Shown piece by piece: positions 1 to 9,147 of a stretch of DNA of 59,826 nt. Position 1 is the stretch's first letter, and each line of letters begins with the position of its first letter. Below the pieces are notes generated by a model. It saw only the letters and a list, made by a program, of their open reading frames with translations. It was not told where the DNA came from and made no database searches. Made by a program: the position numbers and the translations under genes. Source of the stretch: Megasphaera cerevisiae DSM 20462 (GTDB taxonomy: Bacteria; Bacillota; Negativicutes; Veillonellales; Megasphaeraceae); NCBI RefSeq assembly GCF_001045675.1, contig NZ_LEKT01000014.1, positions 1-59,826 on the forward strand. Direction: 5' to 3'.

Positions 1-69
1 CAGCAGGACAGCACAGGACAGTCCGACATACCAGGCGGTACGCTGCATTCTTGATATGTTATGCTTCAT
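1..69 (-). CDS. N-terminus of a membrane or exported protein (partial)
   Basis: An ATG at 69, preceded by GGAGAA at 75-80, opens a frame that runs off the left edge after 23 codons. The residues read MKHNISRMQRTAWYVGLSCA and continue hydrophobic: a short basic head and then a hydrophobic run, as in a signal peptide or first membrane helix. Too little is present to name a family. The start is well supported by the ribosome binding site. Confidence 0.6.
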   Translation of the reverse strand, partial: MKHNISRMQRTAWYVGLSCAVLL

Positions 70-300
70 AAGGATTCTCCATTTCCACATGATATCTGTT
101 ACGATACCAGTAATCATTTTCTGTTTGCCATTATATCAAATGGAAGAAATTCCTCCTACTCCATTCGGACATTTTTTCAAAACAATATAGAGAGAATATA
201 CCATTTATGCTGTCTTTCGTCTGTTTTGAGAAGATAACATATTTCTATTTTTTTTAAGCAAGCATACCATATAAAGGAGCCAGCTTTTCTTTGTGCACAC

Positions 301-343
301 AAAAAGCCTGACAGGATCATACACTGTATTTTCCCGTCAGGCT
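301..343 (-). terminator. Rho-independent terminator after the RseC-like gene
   Basis: AGCCTGAC at 305-312 pairs with GTCAGGCT at 336-343. On the minus strand the stem is followed directly by a run of five T. It lies about 30 bases past the stop of the RseC-like gene. The loop is long (23 bases), which lowers confidence slightly. Confidence 0.7.
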
Positions 344-375
344 GCTATTCGACTCTCTCTGATACACTTTTTTCG

Positions 376-792
376 TTATGCAACAATTTCCGTAATTTTG
401 GGTTTTGCGGCAACATCATTTGTCAAAGACCGATCAAAGAGCTTGACCCCGACGGCGCCAATCACAAATCCAATAATACCGCCTACAATAGCGGCCTGTA
501 CAGCATCAAACCCATTACTCAGACCCACCCAGTGTCCGGCAAAAGCTCCGGCAGCCGCAATAAGCAACGGCATGACAAAACACACGAAAGCCCCAATAAC
601 AACGTTGACTTCCCGTACTTCGAATTTAACATGCTGCCCGACCTGGGCACCTACCGGATTGAGTGCGGTCACAACGATGCTTTCCGCTCCCGGACATGCC
701 CCGCAAGCGATGCAGTCAGAATGACGGCCTACTTTTATTTCCACACAGCCATTGTCGTCGACCGACAAGATCGTTCCTTCTTCTGTTTTCAT
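376..792 (-). CDS. SoxR-reducing system / RseC-MucC family protein
   Basis: 138 residues. The N-terminal half is a soluble domain with a compact cysteine cluster (DCIACGACPG, residues about 27-36); two membrane helices follow (about 66-85 and 93-115). This is the layout of the RseC/MucC family, whose members modulate sigma-E signalling or accompany Rnf-type electron-transfer complexes and SoxR reduction. No rnf genes lie in the window, so the partner is unknown. The cysteines suggest a redox or Fe-S role; that is inference. The gene has its own downstream terminator. Confidence 0.8.
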   Translation of the reverse strand: MKTEEGTILSVDDNGCVEIKVGRHSDCIACGACPGAESIVVTALNPVGAQVGQHVKFEVREVNVVIGAFVCFVMPLLIAAAGAFAGHWVGLSNGFDAVQAAIVGGIIGFVIGAVGVKLFDRSLTNDVAAKPKITEIVA

Positions 793-909
793 CTGAATCC
801 CTTCCTTCCCTCAAACAAGGCGGTCGTAAACAGATCGCTTTATTCCTGTTTTTATTATAGCACGGTCTGTCAACTCAATCAATACCTTTATAGTATGGTT
901 TTGGGCACA

Positions 910-2115
910 TTACATATTTGCTCCAGGCCGGTCCAATCTCCGATATAAATTTCGGTATACACACAGGGCATTCCCACCCAAAATAAAGGTAACAACAAAG
1001 AAAACACTTCGTATCCCAAAATGCGCCGCAACTTGCCCGCCCAGCAAGGCACCACTGAAAATTCCTAAAAACTGCGCGGATTGATTCAGACTGAAAACAC
1101 GCCCGGCAATTTCTGCAGGAATATTTTGCCGCAGCAGCGTATTTACAGAGGGCAGCATCGCACCGGTAGACAGTCCCATAAAAAAACGCAGCAGAATAAG
1201 CTGCCATACATGATGTACCATAGCCTATGGAATAGATACGGCCGCGGCAAAGGTCAAAGAAATGCATAAAACTTTCTGAGCGCCGACCCGATCGGCTAGC
1301 CGGCCCAAATACGGTGCTGCCAGCACCGCAGAAATACCGGAGGCAGCAAAGGCAAATCCAGCCAGCAGCGCCAGATGATCTGTCTGCGGATCTAATGCCT
1401 GAATATAAATAGTCAGCATGGGCTGCACGAAAAACAGTGTCGTCATGACAAGATAGGTTGTTACAAACATCCACAGCAGCATATGAGGATCCGGCAGACT
1501 GTGCCAGATTTCCCGCAGGTTTTTGACATTTTTACGTTCCGGGCGGACAAACTCCTCCCGAATAAACCGCAGAGACAGAAAAAAATTGAGGAGCAGCAAA
1601 ATCCCCATAACCATAAAGTTTTCCCGCACGCCGACGGCTTCTGCCAAATATCCGCCGGACAGCGGTCCCAACAGCTGTCCGCAGACAGCGCCGGTCGACA
1701 AGGTTCCCAAAGCCCAGCCTGATTTTTCCCGCGGGGTCTCCGTCGCAATAAGGGTGATCGCACCTGAGTTATAGCCGGAAATGATACCCATCAAAAGTCG
1801 CAGCACAACCAGCTGTCCTATGGAGGATACAAATGCCGTAAGAGCTAAAATAACAGCCATACCCAGGCTGGCACGCAGCAGCATAGGCTTGCGACCGTAC
1901 TCATCAGCCAATTTGCCCCAGGCTGGCGACACAAAGGTCATGACAAGCGTTGTCGATCCATAGGCAAACCCGGACCACATAGCAACACTCCCCATATCCG
2001 ATATCCCCAGTTCATGAATGTACAGCGGCAGAATTGGTGCGACCTGACTCAACGCTGCCGAGGTCAGGAACGTCCCGATCCAGCAGATGTACAAGTTCCG
2101 TTTCCATATTTCCAA
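910..2115 (-). pseudogene. MFS drug-efflux-type transporter interrupted by an in-frame amber codon
   Basis: Read through, this frame gives 401 residues, the usual length of a 12-helix MFS exporter of the MdtG/multidrug type. It starts with TTG at 2115 behind GAAG; no better start is visible. An in-frame TAG at 1225-1227 splits it after residue 296. The bases around it read CCA TAG GCT ATG GTA CAT, and the frame is identical on both sides, so this is a nonsense change (a single step from CAG, Gln) and not a frameshift. The downstream part keeps full MFS sequence (LRFFMGLSTGAMLPSVNTLL). Either the gene is newly dead, or the amber codon is read through. The N-terminal part alone would lack roughly the last four helices. 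Confidence 0.8.
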
Positions 2116-2449
2116 CTATATCACTTCTTTTCCTGTTATATCCGCTTCTTCTGTGCGGGATACAAAAAAGTGTACTCTAAATAATCGCTTTTGTCTAATA
2201 GAAAATGCAGTCTTCTATCTTCCATGGGCAACGAGAATAATGGTGTCAGAAATATTCAAACGCTACTTCTAATGACAAATAAACAGTATAGCATAAATTT
2301 CCCATATCTTATAACCCCAAAACAGCAATGCCGGTTCTTTGCAATAAAAAAAGCAAGGCCGTCTCCTGCCCGATCCTATCCATGAAACGATACAGCCTTT
2401 CATGGAATACATCAGACAGAAAACTCCTTGTTTTTCGTCGAGCCCGGCC
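2116..2449. other. Intergenic stretch with one hairpin
   Basis: No gene is supported here. The one clear structure is a perfect inverted repeat, CCATGAAA at 2380-2387 and TTTCATGG at 2398-2405. On the minus strand a T-run sits at 2345-2351, about 30 bases beyond the hairpin, so it may form part of the 3' end of the ATPase operon, but it is not a canonical terminator. Confidence 0.4.
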
Positions 2450-4534
2450 TTATCGTACGGTCGGGCGTTTGGGCCCCAGAATACGGACACTGTTGAGTAC
2501 AACAGCCAATGTCGCCGTATTATGAATAACCGCCGCCCAAAGCGGACTGATCCGTCCCAGTGCTCCCAGCAGCATCGCCGCCGAATTTACAACAATCGTC
2601 GCCGTGAAATTCTGGTCGATAACCTTCATGGTCTGACGGCCAATCTGCAGAGCATCATATAATTTCCCGGGATCTTCCGAACGAATCGTGATCGCTGCCG
2701 ATTCCGCAGCAATGTCGGTCTTGTTGCCGCCCAAGCTAACGCCGATATCAGCAAAGGCCAAGGCCGGAGCGTCGTTGATGCCGTCGCCAACCATCATGAC
2801 GTTGCCCCGTTTCTGAAGCTTCATGACATAGTTGGCCTTATCTTCCGGCAGGATTTCCGCATGATACGAATCGATGTCCATGGTGCGCGCCACATCGGCT
2901 GCTACATCCTTGGAATCGCCGGTAAGCATGACAACTTCATCAATGCCGATACGCCGCATCTGATTCAAGGTTTTCTTCATCGCCGGACGGACAGGATCCT
3001 CGATCGACAGGATTCCCAGATATTGATTGTCCCGCGCGACATACAGCAGGTTTTTACCCCAGGTCTTATTGCTCACATCTGGAACGCCCCGGACCCCTTC
3101 TTCGGACATAAAGCGGCGGCTGCCGACAAGAATGTCGCCACCCCGGTATGCTTCGAAATCGGGGACAGACGCCTTCATTCCCCTGGCCACAATGGTCGTC
3201 GACGTATCATGAGGCGGCACGCTCCATTGATTCGCCTTGACATATTTTTGTACCGCTACTGCCAGCGGATGGACAGAATGCATTTCTGCCGATGCCGCCA
3301 GAAGAATCATTTCTTTTTCTTCTACGTTATTTGCCGTTTCGATATGGGATATCTGTGGAACTCCCATCGTAATCGTTCCGGTCTTATCAAGCACGACCGT
3401 ATCGATATCGGCAAGGTTTTCGATATAGTTGCCGCCTTTGATCAGTATCCCTTTACGGGCTGCCATACCGATAGCCGCCGAAATAGCCGTAGCCGTAGAT
3501 AGCTTCAAACCACAGGAAAAATCGATAAATAACAGATTCAGCACGCGCTGCCAATCCTTGGTCGCTCCATACACGATAGCTGCGCCAATAAAGGAAATCG
3601 GCACCAGCATATTGGCCATTTTATCGGCAAAGTTCTGAACCGACGCTCGCCGTGTCTGGGCTTCTTCCACCAAATGAATGATCTGTGCCAAGGAGGTATC
3701 ATTACCGACTTTTTCAACGACGATGATCAGATCACCGGCCTCAATAACGCTGCCGGCATAGACAAAGGAGCCTTTCTGCTTAATAGCCGGATTGGATTCG
3801 CCGGTAATGGAGGCCTGGTTGACCGCCGCATTACCGCCGACAACGCGTCCATCGACACATATCTTTTCTCCCAGATGCACGGCAATATGATCGCCTACTT
3901 TGAGCGATTCCACAGGTACCTTCCGTTCACGGCCGTTTTCGATGATCCAAACATCTCGCTGATCCAGCCGGAGCAGTCCTGATATCTGGCTGCGGGCCCG
4001 TTCGGCCGCATATTCCGTCAGCATTTCCGCGCCGTTGGATAATGCCAGCAGGGTCAGACTTGATTCTGGTTTTCCTGCCAAAACGGATGCCGCAACAGCA
4101 GTCGCCGTCAGAGTGTCCGCATTGGCTTGATGATCTTTTATAAGGCCCATGACGCCATTTTGGATAAAGCGACGCGCAATATACAGGGTAAATACACGGC
4201 GGAACAGAAGAATACTGCCATAAAATTCAGGATTTGTCTTCTTCAGAATATTCATGACTATAAAGCCGCCTACGGAAAGAATCGCTTCACGGCGATAAGC
4301 CGCTACATCCAATTCTTTCTTTTCTTCCTTTTTTTTACCGTATTTAGCTTCAAACGATCGGACAAACATGCGGATAAACTGCAGATCCGCTTTTCCTGTA
4401 TAATATAAGGTGATTTTCTTTTCATCTGTCGATGCCGCCGCAATGCCCTTCAACTGACGGAGCTTGACGCTTAGCAGCGGCCTCATCCGCACAGGCAGCA
4501 CGCTGTGCAGCTGTAAGGTATAACATGTATACAT
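2450..4534 (-). CDS. Heavy-metal P1B-type ATPase with an SCG instead of a CPC motif
   Basis: 694 residues. It has all the catalytic P-type ATPase motifs: TGES (actuator), DKTGT (phosphorylation Asp near residue 382), HP in HSVHPLA, TGDSKD and GDGINDAPA. The ion-binding helix (around residue 340) reads DFSCGLKLSTATA where metal ATPases have CPC, SPC or TPC: the proline is absent. No CxxC metal-binding domain is present at the N-terminus; instead there is a degenerate HMA-like stretch and a basic linker (KKKEEKKE). The ATG at 4534 overlaps the end of the upstream HMA-like gene by spacing (stop 4536-4538), so the genes are translationally close. Function is metal export across the inner membrane; the metal cannot be assigned from sequence. 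Confidence 0.88.
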   Translation of the reverse strand: MYTCYTLQLHSVLPVRMRPLLSVKLRQLKGIAAASTDEKKITLYYTGKADLQFIRMFVRSFEAKYGKKKEEKKELDVAAYRREAILSVGGFIVMNILKKTNPEFYGSILLFRRVFTLYIARRFIQNGVMGLIKDHQANADTLTATAVAASVLAGKPESSLTLLALSNGAEMLTEYAAERARSQISGLLRLDQRDVWIIENGRERKVPVESLKVGDHIAVHLGEKICVDGRVVGGNAAVNQASITGESNPAIKQKGSFVYAGSVIEAGDLIIVVEKVGNDTSLAQIIHLVEEAQTRRASVQNFADKMANMLVPISFIGAAIVYGATKDWQRVLNLLFIDFSCGLKLSTATAISAAIGMAARKGILIKGGNYIENLADIDTVVLDKTGTITMGVPQISHIETANNVEEKEMILLAASAEMHSVHPLAVAVQKYVKANQWSVPPHDTSTTIVARGMKASVPDFEAYRGGDILVGSRRFMSEEGVRGVPDVSNKTWGKNLLYVARDNQYLGILSIEDPVRPAMKKTLNQMRRIGIDEVVMLTGDSKDVAADVARTMDIDSYHAEILPEDKANYVMKLQKRGNVMMVGDGINDAPALAFADIGVSLGGNKTDIAAESAAITIRSEDPGKLYDALQIGRQTMKVIDQNFTATIVVNSAAMLLGALGRISPLWAAVIHNTATLAVVLNSVRILGPKRPTVR

Positions 4535-4535
4535 A

Positions 4536-5165
4536 TTATCTCAGTCCCCTCATCAACGATGCAGCCCACCACAGCATCTGCGGTCCGGTGGGACGCTGAC
4601 CCATCATAACCATTTTACGCAAGCCTCGTATGATAAAAAGGAGTGACACGAGGGATCTCAAATCAAGCACGTGGCGAGTTTTCTTTGAAATGAAATTACT
4701 GAACATATCCGCAATATCATATAAGGTGTTTGTATATACTGTTTTTGCTTTTTCTTCTGATGCCTGTGCTTCATGAAGATCCCGCAGAATCAGTTGTCCG
4801 GCACCGGGGAATAAACGGGTACGAAAAAAAGCTTCAAATGCATCCAATACTTGCTCATTGGAGGAGCATATCAGGATACTGCCCGTCAATACATTCACCT
4901 GAAAAGATTCTATAGATGCCAGCCTGCTGATTTTTTGTTCCAGCAGCGCCGCTAATTGATGATTTTGCACAAGCCCGGCAGCTCTGAAACGCCGACGGCC
5001 TTTTAAAGCGGATACACAGGTAAAGGCTGGTGTCACAGGCGGTACCGGCTGCGGCTGCTTTACCTCAGTCGGACGCGGCCCAGCCGCGGCTGCTTTTTTA
5101 CAGAACATACCGTGTATGGCCTTCCCAATAGACGCTCCCAGCATAAATCCAGAAACATAAGACAC
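4536..5165 (-). CDS. HMA-like domain protein, partner of the metal ATPase
   Basis: 209 residues, GTG start at 5165 behind AGGAGAGGG. The first 20 residues (SGFMLGASIGKAIHGMFC) look like a membrane anchor; a Pro/Lys-rich linker follows, then a region around 60-120 whose pattern (IESFQVNVLTGSILICSSNE) matches the ferredoxin-like HMA fold, as in the neighbour at 5168. The canonical CxxC metal site is missing. A helical C-terminal part follows, with a hydrophobic segment (LVSLLFIIRGL). It sits between a smaller HMA-like gene and the P-type ATPase with gaps of 2 and 1 bases, so the three are one operon. Likely a metal-transport accessory protein; the role is inference. Confidence 0.65.
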   Translation of the reverse strand: MSYVSGFMLGASIGKAIHGMFCKKAAAAGPRPTEVKQPQPVPPVTPAFTCVSALKGRRRFRAAGLVQNHQLAALLEQKISRLASIESFQVNVLTGSILICSSNEQVLDAFEAFFRTRLFPGAGQLILRDLHEAQASEEKAKTVYTNTLYDIADMFSNFISKKTRHVLDLRSLVSLLFIIRGLRKMVMMGQRPTGPQMLWWAASLMRGLR

Positions 5166-5167
5166 AA

Positions 5168-5449
5168 TTACCCTCTCCTCTCTGCGTGGTTCATAATATA
5201 TTGTTCAACTCTTGCCAGTTCTCCGTTAGACCGCAGCAGCTGCGGCCGGTATTTGATTAAAACAGACCCGGTAGCAATATTTACATCGACCGCGTCAATT
5301 TCCGTATAACTGGCTACATACGCATATACCTTGCGCCCCAATTCCGCATTACCGATAAGTTTCTTACTGTGCAGACGGATACGGCCCGGTATATAAGATG
5401 AAATTTGTACGGTTCGGATAATAAAATCCCATTTGGATATTGATAGCAC
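5168..5449 (-). CDS. Small HMA_2-like protein
   Basis: 93 residues, first gene of the ATPase operon. The sequence RIRLHSKKL followed by IDAVDVNIATGSVLIKYRP is the beta-alpha-beta pattern of HMA-type metal-binding domains, but there is no CxxC. Such CxxC-less domains are known next to atypical metal ATPases. A GTG at 5449 is taken as the start, with AAAGGG about 12 bases upstream; the start is uncertain. The stop TAA (5168-5170) is 2 bases from the next start. Confidence 0.65.
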   Translation of the reverse strand: MLSISKWDFIIRTVQISSYIPGRIRLHSKKLIGNAELGRKVYAYVASYTEIDAVDVNIATGSVLIKYRPQLLRSNGELARVEQYIMNHAERRG

Positions 5450-5494
5450 GATGGCAAGCAGCCCTTTCTATGTATAATCTATCAGCTACTGTGT

Positions 5495-5528
5495 AAAAAA
5501 GACCGTCACCAAAACGGCAACAGTCTTT
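5495..5528 (-). terminator. Rho-independent terminator after the 72-residue gene
   Basis: A 13-base-pair stem (AAAGACTGTTGCC with GGTGACGGTCTTT, wobble pairs allowed) and a 5-base loop are followed by six T on the minus strand. It separates the small membrane protein gene from the ATPase operon. Confidence 0.9.
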
Positions 5529-5542
5529 GATTGATGCATGTA

Positions 5543-5761
5543 CTATTTTTCCTGTGCTGCTTCCTGAGCTGCGATCATATCTTCCAATTCTTCTTTTTGA
5601 CGCTGCAATTCAGCTAAAGGCACATTAGCGGAAACAGATCCGGCTGCCGGCTGCTGCAATGCGAGAAGCTGCTGTTCTCTTTCAGACAATAATTTATAAC
5701 CAAAAACACCTGCGACAACACCAATACCTAAGCCTATCCAAAAATCACTATTCTGAAACAT
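5543..5761 (-). CDS. Small single-span membrane protein with coiled coil
   Basis: 72 residues, ATG at 5761 behind GAAGAGGTG. One membrane helix (DFWIGLGIGVVAGVFGYKLL, residues 6-25) precedes a charged helical tail rich in Glu and Gln (SEREQQLLALQQ and LQRQKEELEDMIAAQEAAQE), probably a coiled coil facing the cytoplasm. It resembles YtxH-type small proteins in layout only. It is a stand-alone gene with its own terminator, just upstream of the metal ATPase operon. Function unknown. Confidence 0.7.
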   Translation of the reverse strand: MFQNSDFWIGLGIGVVAGVFGYKLLSEREQQLLALQQPAAGSVSANVPLAELQRQKEELEDMIAAQEAAQEK

Positions 5762-5926
5762 AAGGCACCTCTTCTTTAAAAACTAATACTGATACTCATT
5801 TACACAGATATATTATACGCAAATAACGTCCTATTGTCAATGCCATTTTACGTTTATAATTTACATTTTTTTACAATAAACGGGCACATTTACATAGCAT
5901 TTATCTGCGTAATTGATATATATCTA

Positions 5927-6814
5927 TCATATTTTCCGGCCGTCTGCTGTTAATACCTCTTTCAAATATTCTCGGAAGGGAGCTCCTAAATCAGGACGGC
6001 GCAGAGCATATTCTACTGTGGCCTTCAAAAATCCCAGCTTGTCGCCGACATCGTATCGTTTACCTTTAAAGCAGTAGGCATAGACAGCTTCGCGGGCCGC
6101 CATCGTCTGCAATGCATCTGTCAGCTGGATTTCTCCGCCCTTTCCAGGCTCTGTCCGTTTCAATATTTCAAATACATCCGGCGTAATAATATAACGGCCC
6201 AGCACAGCGATACGGCTGGGAGCTTCTTTAATGCCTGGCTTTTCTATCATGCTCGTCACGCGCAGAACATTCTCTCTCTCTGCCGGAACTCCCTTGACAA
6301 TCCCGTATGCCGATACCTTTTCCAACGGAACTTCCTGGCAGCCCAGCACCGTGGCATTTACGTTATTATAAATATCAATCATCTGGCTCAGTGCCGGTTC
6401 CGTTTCATTATAGACTACATCATCACCGAGGAGAACAGCGAAAGGTTCGTCATCAATAAATGACTGCGCGCATAAAATTGCATCTCCTAACCCTCGCATA
6501 TGTTTTTGACGAATATAATGGATGTTGATTTCCGAAATACTCCGCACCATTTTCAAAAGCTCATCATTATGATGGGCTTCCAAATGAATCTCCAGTCCGG
6601 GATTTGTATCAAAATGATCTTCAATGGCCCGTTTTGCATGGCCGCTGATAATAAGAATTTCCTCGATACCGCTTTGCAGCGCTTCTTCTACAATATACTG
6701 AATCGTCGGCTTGTCGACAATGGGAAGCATTTCCTTTGGCGTAGCTTTTGTCGCCGGTAGAAACCGCGTACCAAAACCGGCAGCAGGTATTACGGCCTTA
6801 CGAATTTTTTTCAT
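5927..6814 (-). CDS. galU: UTP--glucose-1-phosphate uridylyltransferase
   Basis: 295 residues, full length for bacterial GalU. It makes UDP-glucose from UTP and glucose-1-phosphate for envelope polysaccharides. The nucleotide-binding N-terminus VIPAAGFGTRFLPATKATPKEM is diagnostic, together with LLGDDVVY, the GIVKG segment, and EKP followed by the GRYI strand. ATG at 6814 follows AAAGGAGGGATTGG. The gene lies 12 bases after the stop of the large membrane-anchored protein upstream, so the two are probably co-transcribed. Confidence 0.95.
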   Translation of the reverse strand: MKKIRKAVIPAAGFGTRFLPATKATPKEMLPIVDKPTIQYIVEEALQSGIEEILIISGHAKRAIEDHFDTNPGLEIHLEAHHNDELLKMVRSISEINIHYIRQKHMRGLGDAILCAQSFIDDEPFAVLLGDDVVYNETEPALSQMIDIYNNVNATVLGCQEVPLEKVSAYGIVKGVPAERENVLRVTSMIEKPGIKEAPSRIAVLGRYIITPDVFEILKRTEPGKGGEIQLTDALQTMAAREAVYAYCFKGKRYDVGDKLGFLKATVEYALRRPDLGAPFREYLKEVLTADGRKI

Positions 6815-6826
6815 CCAATCCCTCCT

Positions 6827-8956
6827 TTATTCAAACCAGCGGGACAAATCAAATTCCTCACCAATCGTTTCCTTCACGAATCCCTGCGCCAGGTAGAGAC
6901 CCAGCAGGGATAAGGTGGAAACGCGCAGCATGGAACTGTCCCATATATCTCCTAAATCAGCCAGAATAGGAGAAATATCTTCCATAATATCCAGTGCTTC
7001 CTCGCCGCTGAAACTGGCAGGCCGCTTTTTCGCCAAACGCAAAATGTGATCCTGCATATTGCGGTCCGCAATGCCTGTCAGACGGAAAAATCGCGCTGCC
7101 ATACTTTCATCTACCATAGCCAGCTTGATCAGTGGTGAATTGAAGGACTGAACGATAAATTCATTGGGAATCCGCTTCCCCTTCAGCGCCTTGCGCAATT
7201 CTTCCTCTGTGATACCGCGATAACGGAACAGCAACGGATACGAGTCAGCAAGAATCTCTGCGAAATGGGTTTCTTTTCCTTCAAAGGCCGTACAGTGCAA
7301 ATAATCCAGCTGTTGGTAGTAAGGCCGTTCTGTCGGAAATCCATCGACAAAAGGAAGAACGTAGGTATCAATATACTGACAAAACGTTTCTTTATCTACA
7401 TTGTGCGCATTGCGGGAATATAAAAACAGCAGCAATACTGCCAGAATTTTATAATGCTCCCGTGATAGATACGGCATAACTTTCAAGGCATCTACAGCTA
7501 CCAAATGCCGTGTAGATACAGCGGGGCAATGAACAATATCATAAAATGCCTGCAAAGCCAATGCCTCTACATGCGTATCCGGATGAGCTGCATAGGCTTT
7601 CTGAACATTTTGGAGTGCTTCCTGCACAAGTACCGGAGTCACTGCCTGTTTCCTGTCACTATCTGAATCACAGCCAATGCAATGAAAGGCCGCTGCCGTA
7701 ATGTACCGTATCTGATGCTGTAGTTCCGGCGTTACCAATCCGAATTGATTAAGGAAATGAGAAGCACATTGCTTGACAACCGGTGATTCTTCCACTTCGT
7801 CCGCATTCCAGATAGAATTTCGCTTGCCGGTACCGGCAAGCGGACCGGGCTTTGCCGTTATACCAGATGCATCGCTGCCCCAAGGGCTTTGATGTGACTG
7901 CTCTGCCGCTGCATGCTGCCGTGCCGTATGTTTTTTCCGTGCCGGCAGTCCTGCTGCCGTATCGTCCGATACTGCCGCCGCGGCACCCGCATGCAGCACA
8001 TCCATGCGCAGCGTCTGGTCTGTTACGGCTCCGGCCGCACTGGACGTACTTTTTTTATTGATATGACTGGCCAGATCTGACGGGCGCAGCATCTGCGTTT
8101 CATCGGAAACAGAACAAGCCGCAGGATTTTCCGATTCCGCTTGTGCAGAAGAAGCGTCCCGGACAGCCGTTCTCTTCGTTTCTTCCATTACCTGTTTGAC
8201 AACGCTGACTCCTTTGCCGGCAGAGGCAGCTTGCTCTGCATGCTGCTTAGCTGCCAAATCCGCTGAAATAACCGCAGCCATGTCAGCCAGGGGCTCCGTC
8301 TGTGCTTCCCCATGATCGACAGAATTGGCAGCGTTCTGCCGGAGACGTTCTTCTTCCCGCTGCAGCCGCTGCTGCTTCCGTTCGTTTCGCAGGACCTGCT
8401 GATCCCGGGCAATATGTATTTCTTCCGCATGCCGTATAGTGGCTCTTTGCTGTTCCCGTTCTCTTTTTTCTTCTGCTGCCTTAGCTCTGTAAGCTGCCGC
8501 TTCTTCTTTATCCACCTTATCCATTGCAGCCAGAATTTCTTCACGTGATAATACCCGCGTCGCTTCTAAATTTTCTTCCCGAAGTTTTTTATGTGCATGC
8601 GTAGCCGCCTCTGCATATACGATTTCCCCATCGCTGCGGCGCACCGCTTCCCCCTTTGTCGTTACAAATGCGGTTTCACTCGGATCTTCTTTTCGTTCTC
8701 TCACATTGACGGTCGTGATATGAGGAAGAGGAGCGGTATCATCTCCCTTCGCAGCGCGCTGCCGGACTCCGGTACGACGTATCTCCGGCAGTGGCCGTGA
8801 AGCTCGTTTTTCCGCCCGCACCGGTTGTTCACTTGTGCCGCCGTGCTTTTTATCCTTGGTATCTTCCGTACTGCCACCGGAAAACATAATATAACACACC
8901 ACAAAAAAGACAATTACAATACCGGCTACGATAGCATACGGCAAAAAATTGGTCAT
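6827..8956 (-). CDS. Large membrane-anchored protein of unknown function
   Basis: 709 residues with the ATG at 8956, chosen because GGAGAG lies just upstream; the frame is open about 30 codons further but has no ribosome site there. One N-terminal membrane helix (residues about 4-26, YAIVAGIVIVFFVVCYIMF) is followed by a long charged region with a coiled coil near 120-210 (repeated EEERLRQ-like heptads), an Ala/Ser-rich low-complexity linker (210-390) and a helical C-terminal domain of about 300 residues. The C-terminal domain faintly recalls uncharacterised Veillonella-type proteins (LPO_1073/Vpar_1526), from memory only. It precedes galU and may be an envelope or cytoplasmic scaffold. Confidence 0.75.
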   Translation of the reverse strand: MTNFLPYAIVAGIVIVFFVVCYIMFSGGSTEDTKDKKHGGTSEQPVRAEKRASRPLPEIRRTGVRQRAAKGDDTAPLPHITTVNVRERKEDPSETAFVTTKGEAVRRSDGEIVYAEAATHAHKKLREENLEATRVLSREEILAAMDKVDKEEAAAYRAKAAEEKREREQQRATIRHAEEIHIARDQQVLRNERKQQRLQREEERLRQNAANSVDHGEAQTEPLADMAAVISADLAAKQHAEQAASAGKGVSVVKQVMEETKRTAVRDASSAQAESENPAACSVSDETQMLRPSDLASHINKKSTSSAAGAVTDQTLRMDVLHAGAAAAVSDDTAAGLPARKKHTARQHAAAEQSHQSPWGSDASGITAKPGPLAGTGKRNSIWNADEVEESPVVKQCASHFLNQFGLVTPELQHQIRYITAAAFHCIGCDSDSDRKQAVTPVLVQEALQNVQKAYAAHPDTHVEALALQAFYDIVHCPAVSTRHLVAVDALKVMPYLSREHYKILAVLLLFLYSRNAHNVDKETFCQYIDTYVLPFVDGFPTERPYYQQLDYLHCTAFEGKETHFAEILADSYPLLFRYRGITEEELRKALKGKRIPNEFIVQSFNSPLIKLAMVDESMAARFFRLTGIADRNMQDHILRLAKKRPASFSGEEALDIMEDISPILADLGDIWDSSMLRVSTLSLLGLYLAQGFVKETIGEEFDLSRWFE

Positions 8957-8995
8957 ATCATTCTCTCCTCTATCCTGCATTCTAAAGTTTTTCTT

Positions 8996-9024
8996 ATTGT
9001 AACATAGTTGCGAAGCTCTTGCCA
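8996..9024 (-). promoter_or_regulatory. Sigma-70-type promoter for the large membrane protein-galU operon
   Basis: On the minus strand TGGCAA (9019-9024) and TACAAT (8996-9001) are separated by exactly 17 bases, about 40 bases ahead of the ATG at 8956. Confidence 0.55.
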
Positions 9025-9068
9025 GTCCGCTATCCCGCCAAATCATCCTTACAGGAAGATGTCCGCAT

Positions 9069-9097
9069 TAGACAAATTCTGCTTCTGCCGTTATAAT
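9069..9097 (+). promoter_or_regulatory. Sigma-70-type promoter for the HAD phosphatase gene
   Basis: TAGACA (9069-9074) and TATAAT (9092-9097) with a 17-base spacer, about 50 bases before the ATG at 9148. It is divergent from the promoter at 8996-9024. Confidence 0.6.
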
Positions 9098-9147
9098 AAG
9101 CGGTATACAAATAAAAGGGAGGCAAGGCTCATTACAGTCGCATATAT

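Noticed and set aside
875-1474. Frameshift as explanation of the split MFS gene
   Set aside because: The frame is the same on both sides of the break; the interruption is an in-frame TAG, so the overlapping 199-codon frame is a shadow.
2861-3502. 213-codon plus-strand frame
   Set aside because: Antisense of the metal ATPase catalytic domain; composition is His/Arg-rich as expected from a shadow frame.
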